Assembly (NCBI GenBank): GCA_017438745.1
Contig: JAFRUS010000110.1
Coordinates: forward strand, 1-64,000
Origin: Oscillospiraceae bacterium
GTDB taxonomy: Bacteria > Bacillota > Clostridia > Oscillospirales > Ruminococcaceae
Direction of reading: 5' to 3'
DNA: 64,000 nucleotides
Below, in pieces: positions 33,323 to 41,221 of the stretch. The position numbers were made by a program, and so were the translations under genes. The notes beneath the pieces are model-generated. The model was not told where the DNA came from. It saw only the letters and a program-made list of their open reading frames with translations, and did not search any database. Numbering within the stretch: the stretch's first letter is position 1; each line of letters starts with the position of its first letter.

Positions 33323-35905
33323 TCAAAACCCCAGCTTGGAATGAATATATTCATTTCTCTTTATCATGAAATCAGCTATTGAAACGCTGTCACCGCCGTA
33401 GGAGAAGAGGCCGCCTCCGAAAAAGCCGCCGCCGCCGAAACCACCTCCGCCGAAACCGCCGAAGCCGCCCCACATTCCGCCGCCTCCGCCGTTTCTTACC
33501 TGAAGGCCGTTTGCACTTTTGGCGATGTTTGTTTCAAACTGATCGAATGTGAAGAAGAATCTCGGATCCGCTTTTACGTGGTCACGTATGAGGGAAGCGT
33601 GTGAGTTTATAGTTTTTACAGGATCGCTGTAGTAGTTCACTATCTGCTTTACATAGCTGTAGTACATTTCGCGGTATTCCGGTACTGCGAGAAGATTTGT
33701 GAGCATAGGACGCTGATTTGCATCTGCCTGATAAAGACCTGTTGTGATGTCTGATTCAGCAGCAGCGCCGTAGTCCATGAAGTTTCCTACAGAAAGGTTG
33801 TAGTCCCATCCTACGTAGTACATTTTTCCGTCGGTGTACTCAACGTAGTAGTTGTGTGCCATCTGACCGTTGTAGCTGTCGTAGTTGCCCATTACAGCGT
33901 TTACGGCAAATCCCTTGAGCCAGCTCGGGACGTCAATTATATCTTCGATGAATTTATAGTTTGTTGAAGTTACCTTGTTTATGGCATCCTTCAGTTCTGC
34001 AATATGCTTGAGCTCATCGTCCGTTCCGAATTTCACCTCAAAGTTGTTGAGTTTCATTGACGAACGGAATGTGCAGTCGTATGAGTTTCCTACATCGGCA
34101 GCCTTGTAGAGAACAGCATCGTCAGATGTTGCATAGCGTTCACCGAGAGTAGTTCCCGGCTGTTCGCAGAGCAGATAGAAGCTGTAGAGCTTGCCGTTTA
34201 AGTACATGTCAGTGTAGCTTGTCTTCGGTGCAAGTGCATCGAGATCATACATGACATCGTAGCAGAGAATATCACGCATGCATGAAGGATCGGAATAGAA
34301 GTTGTTCATGCATATCTCGGTAAGTCCCTTGTAGTTCCCGGACTTGTTGTATTTGTCAAACTTGATGCGGAAGCTGTACTTGTCCTTGCCTGCCTGATAT
34401 ACGAACATGTTCGAGCTGTGACCCTTGGTGCGTATGCCGACGTTTTCGATGCGTTCGCCGTCGATTACAACGTCACACGGATAGTATTCCTCATCCTGTG
34501 AGTGAGCAAGAAAGTTGTCCCAGTCGTTCATCTCCACTTCGATACGGTGTACCGAGCTTCTGTCGAAAATATCAGAGTATAGCAGGGAAGATTTGAAGGT
34601 GTTGTTTACATCAGAGTATGCTGCAGTTTCGCCTGCCTTTATATCTGAAGATGATTTTACTTCGATACCGCCTGCATATACGTTGTAAGCCGTTCCTGCC
34701 TTAAGATCAGGTGAGGAGACAACTACGTATCTGTATTTTTTCAGAGTGTTCTTATCAAATACTGTTTTACCGCTTTCGTCGGTAAGTGTGATCGGATTGT
34801 TCTTCGACCATTCCTTGGTAAGATCAAGTGCTATGCTTGCCTGGTCAGATGAGGTCAGATTCCTGCACTGGTCGTCAGTAGCTGTTGCAAGAACTGTTCC
34901 GCCTGATATGGTCACTGTACCTTCGCTTCTTAAGCCTCTGTCGCCGCATGCTGTAACATCACCGCCTGAGATCACAAGTGTTGTCTCGGCCTGTACAGCG
35001 TCGTTTCCGGCCTTAACTGTCAGCGTGCCGCCGTTTATTTCAACATTGTCCTTTGAGGATTTCAGTCCGTCACCTGCAGAATCGATGGTCAGTGTTCCGT
35101 CATTAAGTGAAACTGTTCCCTTGGCTTTTACCGCATCCGCCTTGTTTGTTCCGGTATTTTCGGAATCGGTGGTTATATTAATTGTTCCTCCGTTGAATCG
35201 GATATCGTTGTTACAGAAGATACCAAGCTGCGATCCGGTGGTGATATCAAGTGTTCCTGTGGAGTTTTTCGTGAATGTGATGTCATCCTTGGCGTAGATG
35301 ACTGCACTTTCGTCTTCGGCGATGTCAGATGTGTTTGAAAGTGAATTCTCTCCGGTGAAGGTGATCTTCGTCTTTTCCGCATTCTCCACCAGGATGCAAG
35401 GTGTGCTGTCTGAATTCTTCATTGTTACACCGTCAAACTTAAGTTCGACATTACCGGTGTCAGTCTGCGGAACAGCTACAATTATCTCTGCGTCAGTTGT
35501 CATTGCGCCTGAGAATTCGTAGATACCGTTCGATGTGATGAATAGTTTTGTTCCTTCCACAGATAATCTCACACTGTCCTCGGCCTTTATGCTGCTTCCT
35601 TCAAAAGTGATCGCTACAGGATCAGGATCCGGGACAGGTATGCCGATAAGTGCGCCTTTGAGCAGGATATAGTCGACGATGTTGACCTTGTTATCATCGT
35701 TCATGTCTACGCTGCTCTTCTGACTGTCCATCATTGCCTTTGAATTCAGCAGATGTCCGCATAATGCAGTAAGGTCGGCTGCCGTTATCACTTCGTTTCC
35801 GTCGGCATCGCCTTTCAGCACGTCGGCTGATACATTCAGGGCGAGGGAAGAACACAGTGAAACCGCAGTGAGGGCTGTTACGATTTTTCTGCCATATCTC
35901 TTCAT
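33323..35905 (-). CDS. Secreted CotH-family protein with type I dockerin
   Basis: This 860-residue exported protein has a signal peptide (about 1-27, ending NVSA). A type I dockerin follows with two calcium loops, Asp33-Asp44 (DADGNEVITAAD) and Asp67-Asp78 (DMNDDNKVNIVD), each followed by a helix. A Pro/Asp linker leads to a beta-rich region of stacked ISGG/INGG turns (about 105-395), which resembles the DUF4353 carbohydrate-binding domain. The CotH kinase-like domain covers about 440-770 (RTKGHSSN, SFRIKFDKYN, VGWDYNLSVGNF). A Gly/Phe-rich stretch (about 796-825) precedes the last helix. The dockerin should fasten it to a cellulosome scaffoldin. CotH domains phosphorylate proteins in spores, but the target here is unknown. 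Confidence 0.9.
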   Translation of the reverse strand: MKRYGRKIVTALTAVSLCSSLALNVSADVLKGDADGNEVITAADLTALCGHLLNSKAMMDSQKSSVDMNDDNKVNIVDYILLKGALIGIPVPDPDPVAITFEGSSIKAEDSVRLSVEGTKLFITSNGIYEFSGAMTTDAEIIVAVPQTDTGNVELKFDGVTMKNSDSTPCILVENAEKTKITFTGENSLSNTSDIAEDESAVIYAKDDITFTKNSTGTLDITTGSQLGIFCNNDIRFNGGTINITTDSENTGTNKADAVKAKGTVSLNDGTLTIDSAGDGLKSSKDNVEINGGTLTVKAGNDAVQAETTLVISGGDVTACGDRGLRSEGTVTISGGTVLATATDDQCRNLTSSDQASIALDLTKEWSKNNPITLTDESGKTVFDKNTLKKYRYVVVSSPDLKAGTAYNVYAGGIEVKSSSDIKAGETAAYSDVNNTFKSSLLYSDIFDRSSVHRIEVEMNDWDNFLAHSQDEEYYPCDVVIDGERIENVGIRTKGHSSNMFVYQAGKDKYSFRIKFDKYNKSGNYKGLTEICMNNFYSDPSCMRDILCYDVMYDLDALAPKTSYTDMYLNGKLYSFYLLCEQPGTTLGERYATSDDAVLYKAADVGNSYDCTFRSSMKLNNFEVKFGTDDELKHIAELKDAINKVTSTNYKFIEDIIDVPSWLKGFAVNAVMGNYDSYNGQMAHNYYVEYTDGKMYYVGWDYNLSVGNFMDYGAAAESDITTGLYQADANQRPMLTNLLAVPEYREMYYSYVKQIVNYYSDPVKTINSHASLIRDHVKADPRFFFTFDQFETNIAKSANGLQVRNGGGGGMWGGFGGFGGGGFGGGGFFGGGLFSYGGDSVSIADFMIKRNEYIHSKLGF

Positions 35906-35960
35906 AATAATTTCCGCCTTTCATAAAATGAAATAACCGTGAAATAAAAGTTTCCCATCA

Positions 35961-36032
35961 GGAAACTGTTCGTTCCGGAGATCCGGCTCTGCTCCGGACC
36001 TCCCGCGCTGATCAGTGGGCAGATCAGCGTTC
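35961..36032 (-). repeat. Divergent copy of the MITE-like element
   Basis: On the minus strand GAACGCTGAT and ATCAGCGCGGG form the first palindrome, and AGCCGGATCTCCGG with CAGTTTCC resembles the right end of the other copies. It fills most of the gap upstream of the CotH gene. The remaining bases in 35906-36177 show no gene. Confidence 0.4.
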
Positions 36033-36177
36033 TCTTCTGATACTATTATAGCAAACCGTAAAAATTCATATGTGTTTTTTATTTGTCTTCAGTATGAAAT
36101 TTGTATTGTTTTCGCCCCAGACGTCAGAACGGTTCCATGCAGTTTGTTTAATCTGTCCACAATGTGCAGTTTTCGGT

Positions 36178-36206
36178 TTGCACAGAGGTCGTCATCAGTG
36201 TATAAT
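36178..36206 (+). promoter_or_regulatory. Promoter of gatCAB
   Basis: TTGCAC (36178-36183) and TATAAT (36201-36206) are 17 bases apart. A GGAGG at 36240-36244 sits well before the likely start codon of gatC and touches an unused five-codon ATG frame. Confidence 0.7.
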
Positions 36207-36294
36207 AATTATAGTGATCAGATATCATAAACAAGGAAACGGAGGATGCTTTTCTGTTTTTGATGCCCGCGAAATACAGAAAGCTTTGAAATAT

Positions 36295-36594
36295 ATGAAA
36301 ACAGACCGAAATACAGTTAAGTACGCAGCAGAACTCAGCAAACTAAGACTCAATGAAGATGAGACAGAAAAAATGGTAAACGAACTCGGAAAAATGACGA
36401 AGATCATCAGCGCTCTGGAGTGCTCTGATATCCCTGAAATCAGTTCAGATAAGTCATTGTCTTTTTCTGCGATGCGTGAAGATGAAGTAAATCAGTCGGC
36501 GGAACGCGAGAAAATATTAGAAAACGCACCGGAGCATACGGGAGAATATTTCTGCGCACCGGATACTTTTGAACAGGGAGGTGCTGAAGAATGA
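36295..36594 (+). CDS. gatC: Asp-tRNA(Asn)/Glu-tRNA(Gln) amidotransferase subunit C
   Basis: This 99-residue subunit wraps around GatA and joins it to GatB. The N-terminal helix block VKYAAELSKLRLNEDETEKM is characteristic, and the tail has the conserved REDEV motif. The start is uncertain: ATG 36295 has only a weak ribosome-binding site and TTG 36286 is possible; longer frames upstream do not resemble the family. The stop overlaps gatA by four bases, so translation is coupled. Confidence 0.88.
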   Translation: MKTDRNTVKYAAELSKLRLNEDETEKMVNELGKMTKIISALECSDIPEISSDKSLSFSAMREDEVNQSAEREKILENAPEHTGEYFCAPDTFEQGGAEE

Positions 36595-38150
36595 ATTTTT
36601 CAGAACTTACAGCACTTGAAACGGGGGAGCTTATCCGCTTAAGAAAGATGTCAGTTACAGAGGCGGTCACTTCTGCACTTGATGCTGCCGAAGCCCTGAA
36701 TCCGAAACTTAATTCCTTTATAACCATCTGCCGTGAAAAAGCTTTGAAAAGAGCTGCAGAGGTGCAGAAGCGGATAACGGACGGAACTCTTTCATCACCT
36801 TTAGCAGGTGTGCCGGTGGCGGTAAAGGACAATATCTGCACCGAAGGAATACGTACCACCTGTGCTTCAAAAATGCTTGAAAACTTCGTGCCGTTCTACA
36901 GTGCCACAGCAGTGGAAAGGCTTGAACGTGCCGGAGCTGTGATAATCGGCAAGCTCAACATGGATGAGTTTGCAATGGGCAGTACATCGGAAACTTCATA
37001 TTTCGGTCCTGTACGCAATCCGCATGATATCTCTAGGACACCGGGCGGTTCATCCGGCGGATGTGCCGCTGCAGTCGCTTCCGGCATAGTGTCCGGGACG
37101 CTCGGTTCCGATACCGGAGGTTCCGTAAGACAGCCTGCCGGCTGCTGCGGTGTCACAGGATTCAAGCCTACCTACGGTGCAGTTTCACGTTACGGACTTA
37201 TAGCCTATGCCTCGTCCCTTGACCAGATCGGTCCTGTCTGTGGTGATGCGGCTGACTGTGCTGCGTTTACTGATGCAGTTTGCGGCAGGGATGAACGTGA
37301 CAGCACCTCACGTGATATGTTCTCAGGATCTCTTCTTTCATCTCTTACAGGTGATGTAAAAGGTCTTCGCATAGGTGTTTTAAAGGAGAGTCTTGCATCT
37401 GATAAAGTTGATTTCGAAGTTTCCGCAAAAGTTGCAGAAGTTATTAAAGAATTCGAAAAAGCGGGAGCCGTTATAAAGAAAGTAAGCTTTCCGTATTTCG
37501 ATGAAGCTTTTTCCGCCTACTACACCATTGCCATGGCCGAAGCAAGCTCCAATCTTGCCAGATTCGACGGGGTAAAGTACGGTTTCCGTGCCGCAGACTA
37601 TGAAGATCTGAACGATCTTTACTGTTCTTCGCGAAGTGAAGGATTCGGCGAAGAAGTCAAAAAGCGTATCCTGCTCGGAACAACGATCCTTTCCGGCGGA
37701 TATTATGACGCATATTATCTGAAGGCGATGAAGTGGCGTGAGATCATAAAAGCGGAACTAAATAAGATATTTTCGGAAACTGATCTTCTGCTTACACCGA
37801 CGGCTCCGGAAACTGCGCCTTTATCCGGAAGAAGTGTGTCAGATCCCGTTTCAGTATACTATTCCGACATCTACACTGTACTTGCAAATCTGGCAGGACT
37901 TCCTTCCGTGTCATTCCCGTGCGGCACTGACAGAAACGGTATGCCGGTGGGAGCACAGTTTACCGGACGTGCGGCTGATGACGGACGAGTTCTTAATGCT
38001 GTACACGCATTCCAGCTGATGACAGATTACCATAAGCTAAAGGCAGATTTAAATATTCAGAATGGATGTACCGGGCAGAGTGATGCTCAGGCGGGGAACA
38101 GTCCGTGTTATCAGGAAAAGCAGGGGGTGGAGAAAACATATGAAATATGA
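36591..38150 (+). CDS. gatA: Asp-tRNA(Asn)/Glu-tRNA(Gln) amidotransferase subunit A
   Basis: This 519-residue amidase subunit releases ammonia from glutamine for amidation of Glu-tRNA(Gln) and Asp-tRNA(Asn). The Ser-Ser-Lys triad is visible in VAVKDNI (Lys near 79), TPGGSSGGCAAA and GSDTGGSVRQPA. The product is somewhat longer than usual because of a 35-residue tail after the typical end, overlapping the gatB start. Organisms with GatCAB usually lack a glutaminyl-tRNA synthetase, an asparaginyl-tRNA synthetase, or both. Confidence 0.96.
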   Translation: MNFSELTALETGELIRLRKMSVTEAVTSALDAAEALNPKLNSFITICREKALKRAAEVQKRITDGTLSSPLAGVPVAVKDNICTEGIRTTCASKMLENFVPFYSATAVERLERAGAVIIGKLNMDEFAMGSTSETSYFGPVRNPHDISRTPGGSSGGCAAAVASGIVSGTLGSDTGGSVRQPAGCCGVTGFKPTYGAVSRYGLIAYASSLDQIGPVCGDAADCAAFTDAVCGRDERDSTSRDMFSGSLLSSLTGDVKGLRIGVLKESLASDKVDFEVSAKVAEVIKEFEKAGAVIKKVSFPYFDEAFSAYYTIAMAEASSNLARFDGVKYGFRAADYEDLNDLYCSSRSEGFGEEVKKRILLGTTILSGGYYDAYYLKAMKWREIIKAELNKIFSETDLLLTPTAPETAPLSGRSVSDPVSVYYSDIYTVLANLAGLPSVSFPCGTDRNGMPVGAQFTGRAADDGRVLNAVHAFQLMTDYHKLKADLNIQNGCTGQSDAQAGNSPCYQEKQGVEKTYEI

Positions 38151-39585
38151 AACTGTGATCGGTCTTGAAGTTCACGTAGAACTGGCTGCAAAGAGCAAGC
38201 TTTTCTGCTCATGCACGACTAAATTCGGCGGCGAACCGAATACTCACTGCTGTCCGGTTTGTACCGGTATGCCGGGAACTCTGCCGGTGTTCAACAGGAA
38301 AGTGCTTGAGTATGCTGTAAAGGCCGGCCTTGCACTTAACTGTGATATAACCCGTGATTTCCGCTTCGACCGCAAGAATTATTTTTATCCCGATCTTCCG
38401 AAAGCGTATCAAGTCTCACAGCTTTATGCTCCCGTTGCCGTAAACGGACATACTGAGATAAAAGGCGCAGACGGCAATGCCAAGGTCATACACATCCACG
38501 AGATGCACATGGAAGAGGATGCAGGCAAAATAATCCACAGCCCTGACGGTAAAACAGCATTTCTCGACTACAACAGATGCGGTGTTCCTCTTCTTGAGAT
38601 AGTAACGGAACCTGATTTCAGAAATGCCGAAGAAGTGAATGCCTTTCTTTATCGCTTAAGGTCAGTTTTTAAATATCTCGGAATATCCGACTGCAGGATG
38701 GAGGAAGGTTCGATGCGTGCTGACGTCAATCTTTCCGTGCGTCCTGAAGGATGCGAAGAGCTTGGCACCCGTACCGAGATGAAAAACATCAACTCTTTTC
38801 GTGCTATAGAAAGGGCGATAGCCTATGAATCAGCAAGACAGATAAAGATCGTGGAAAACGGCGGCAGGATACTTCAGGAAACACTGCGCTGGGACAACGT
38901 CGCCGGATATTCCTTCTCCATGCGTTCCAAGGAGGAGGCCAAGGACTACCGCTACTTCCCTGAACCGGATCTTCCGGCTTTTCACCTGACCCGTGAGGAG
39001 ATAAGACTCTGCAGGGCAGCAATTCCTGAGTTTGCCGATGAAAAGGCGGAACGTCTTATGCAGGAAATATCTCTTTCCGCTGATGATGCCAGAGTTATTA
39101 CCGAATACAGAAATCTTGCAGAACTTTTTGAAGACACCGTAAAGCTTTGCAATGCACCGGGTGAGGTAAGGTTCTGGTTTACCGGCGGGCTTCTTTCATA
39201 TATCAACGAGACCGGTACAGATCCCGAAGATATCACGCTTTTACCTGAGAATTTTGCGAAATTTGCAGGCCTTGTTCTGAATAAAACTCTGACGCGCGAA
39301 TCCGGAAAAAAGGTGTTCCGTGCGATGCTTGAAAGTGACGGGGACTTTGATATCCGCGGATTTATAAAGGAAAACGGACTCGAAACCCTTGATGACGAAG
39401 ATCTTATAATCACGACCGTAAAGAAGATAATTGAAGAAAATCCGAAGCCGTATGATCAGTACAGAAACGGTGAAACAAAGGTTTACGGATTCTTTGCAGG
39501 AAAGGTAATGAAAGAACTGAAGGGAAGGGCAGATCCTTCATCTGTGAACAGAATGCTTAAGAATATACTTGAAAACGAGTCCTGA
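38140..39585 (+). CDS. gatB: Asp-tRNA(Asn)/Glu-tRNA(Gln) amidotransferase subunit B
   Basis: This 481-residue subunit binds the misacylated tRNA and activates it with ATP. It starts MKYETVIGLEVHVEL. The zinc site has CSC at residues 24-26 and HCCPVCTGMPG near 37-47. RFDRKNYFYPDLPKAYQ and EEDAGK follow, and the C-terminal YqeY-like tail is complete. The ATG at 38140 is preceded by a GGGGTGGAG site and overlaps the end of gatA by 11 bases. In-frame codons further upstream are inside gatA and are rejected. Confidence 0.96.
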   Translation: MKYETVIGLEVHVELAAKSKLFCSCTTKFGGEPNTHCCPVCTGMPGTLPVFNRKVLEYAVKAGLALNCDITRDFRFDRKNYFYPDLPKAYQVSQLYAPVAVNGHTEIKGADGNAKVIHIHEMHMEEDAGKIIHSPDGKTAFLDYNRCGVPLLEIVTEPDFRNAEEVNAFLYRLRSVFKYLGISDCRMEEGSMRADVNLSVRPEGCEELGTRTEMKNINSFRAIERAIAYESARQIKIVENGGRILQETLRWDNVAGYSFSMRSKEEAKDYRYFPEPDLPAFHLTREEIRLCRAAIPEFADEKAERLMQEISLSADDARVITEYRNLAELFEDTVKLCNAPGEVRFWFTGGLLSYINETGTDPEDITLLPENFAKFAGLVLNKTLTRESGKKVFRAMLESDGDFDIRGFIKENGLETLDDEDLIITTVKKIIEENPKPYDQYRNGETKVYGFFAGKVMKELKGRADPSSVNRMLKNILENES

Positions 39586-39597
39586 ATATGTTATACT
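39569..39597 (+). promoter_or_regulatory. Promoter of the citrate synthase gene
   Basis: TTGAAA (39569-39574) and TATACT (39592-39597) are 17 bases apart, partly inside the end of gatB. Confidence 0.6.
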
Positions 39598-39651
39598 TAT
39601 TCTATATCATTATGTCTGTATACAGATAAAAAAAGGAAACTGACAGAAGCT

Positions 39652-39690
39652 GCAGGAACTGACCGTACAATGAGTTCCTGCTTCGCATTT
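39652..39690 (+). terminator. Hairpin in the citrate synthase leader, or gatCAB terminator
   Basis: GCAGGAACT (39652-39660) pairs perfectly with AGTTCCTGC (39673-39681), followed by a weak T-rich tail. Because the citrate synthase promoter lies before it, it could be an attenuator in that leader. Confidence 0.55.
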
Positions 39691-39730
39691 TCAGAGGTGC
39701 TTCTGCCGGAAATATGAGGGTTGAAAAATT

Positions 39731-41104
39731 ATGAACTATTCAATGATGGAAATGACAGAAAAGCTGAACGCTGAATTCGATGAACTTGTAAAATGCTGTG
39801 CCGTTTCACGTGAATTTGACCCTGAATACTACAGAATCTACGATGTCAAGCGCGGACTGCGTGATTCTGACGGAAAGGGCGTACTTACGGGACTTACAGA
39901 GATAAGTGACGTATGTGCGTATGAAACAGTAAACGGAGAAAAATACCCTGCTGAAGGAAAACTCTATTATCAGGGATACAATGTGTGTGATCTTCTGAGG
40001 AATACGGAAAGCAAGAGATTCCTTTTTGAAGAGATAACCTATCTGCTTCTTTTCGGTGAACTTCCTGATCCGAAGCAGTTTGAAAGCTTCCTTGAGATAA
40101 TGAGCAGTCTTGAAGAACTTACTGGTCAGTTTGTGCGTGATACCATTCTTAAGGCTCCTCCGGCAAATATTATGAATGCTCTTCAGAAAAGTGTCATCAC
40201 GCTCTATTCCTACGACACCAATCCGGATTCAATTGAAATATCAGATGTGTTAAGACAGTCACTTCAGCTCATATGCAAGATGCCGCTTATGGCTGTTTAC
40301 GCATACTATGCTTACCAGCACATGGAACTTGGCAGAAGCCTGCTTATCCGTACTCCTAAAAAGAGATATTCGATCGCAGAAAATATCCTCTACATGCTGC
40401 GTAAAGAAGGATGTTTTACCGAACTTGAGGCAAGAGTGCTCGATACTGCACTTGTTCTTCATGCCGAACACGGCGGCGGAAACAACTCAACATTCACAAA
40501 TCACGTTGTTACTTCCTCCGGAACTGATACCTATTCTGCAACAGCGGCTTCGATATCTTCACTCAAGGGACCTCGCCACGGCGGTGCGAACCTGAAGGTA
40601 CTCGAGATGTTCGACGACATAAAGAAGAACGTTGCCAATACTGAAAGTGATGATGAGATCAGAAACTATCTCATCGGTATACTCGACCGTGAGAACTTTG
40701 ACAAGTCAGGTCTTATCTACGGACTTGGCCATGCAGTTTATACAGTATCTGACCCGCGTGAAGTTATCCTTAAGAATCTTGCAGAACAGCTGGCTGCTGA
40801 AAAGGGACTTACAAAGGAATTCGAACTTTACGACCGCGTTGAAAGAATTGGCAAGGACTGTATCGCAATGAAGCGCAAACTGTTTAAGCCTGTCTGTGCC
40901 AACGTTGATTTCTACAGCGGACTTGTTTACTCGATGCTCGGTATTCCGCGCGAACTGTTTACACCTATCTTTGCTATTTCCAGAATTTCAGGCTGGAGTG
41001 CTCACCGTCTCGAGGAACTTATAAACAACGGAAAGATAATCCGCCCTGCTTACCGCTTCGTCGGTAAGCACCGCGAATTTACTGATCAGTTCAATATGCT
41101 GTAA
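39731..41104 (+). CDS. gltA: Citrate synthase
   Basis: This 457-residue enzyme condenses acetyl-CoA and oxaloacetate to citrate, feeding 2-oxoglutarate and glutamate synthesis in an anaerobe. The catalytic His region is HAEHGGGNNSTFTNHVV, followed by KGPRHGGANLKV, GLIYGLGHAVYTVSDPR, and the Asp in NVDFYSGLVYSMLG. It is longer than the usual 370-430 residues because of an N-terminal extension (about 1-45). A GAGGG site precedes the ATG. No aconitase or isocitrate dehydrogenase gene lies next to it. Confidence 0.94.
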   Translation: MNYSMMEMTEKLNAEFDELVKCCAVSREFDPEYYRIYDVKRGLRDSDGKGVLTGLTEISDVCAYETVNGEKYPAEGKLYYQGYNVCDLLRNTESKRFLFEEITYLLLFGELPDPKQFESFLEIMSSLEELTGQFVRDTILKAPPANIMNALQKSVITLYSYDTNPDSIEISDVLRQSLQLICKMPLMAVYAYYAYQHMELGRSLLIRTPKKRYSIAENILYMLRKEGCFTELEARVLDTALVLHAEHGGGNNSTFTNHVVTSSGTDTYSATAASISSLKGPRHGGANLKVLEMFDDIKKNVANTESDDEIRNYLIGILDRENFDKSGLIYGLGHAVYTVSDPREVILKNLAEQLAAEKGLTKEFELYDRVERIGKDCIAMKRKLFKPVCANVDFYSGLVYSMLGIPRELFTPIFAISRISGWSAHRLEELINNGKIIRPAYRFVGKHREFTDQFNML

Positions 41105-41125
41105 TTCTGACTTCATAAAAAATTA

Positions 41126-41178
41126 AGACCGTACACCAGCGGAGTTTCCGCTGCAGTGTACGGTCTGTTTGTTTTTTC
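41126..41178. terminator. Strong bidirectional terminator
   Basis: AGACCGTACAC (41126-41136) pairs with GTGTACGGTCT (41156-41166), with an inner CAGCGGA/TCCGCTG stem. T-runs follow on both strands, so it serves citrate synthase and the convergent phosphoesterase gene. Confidence 0.88.
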
Positions 41179-41221
41179 AGCTGTGCTCAGGGAAAACTCT
41201 GAACATGACTGTTTATTGTCG

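Noticed and set aside
38062..38139. Upstream start for gatB
   Set aside because: This part is inside gatA, and the family begins MKYETVIGLEVHVEL at 38140.
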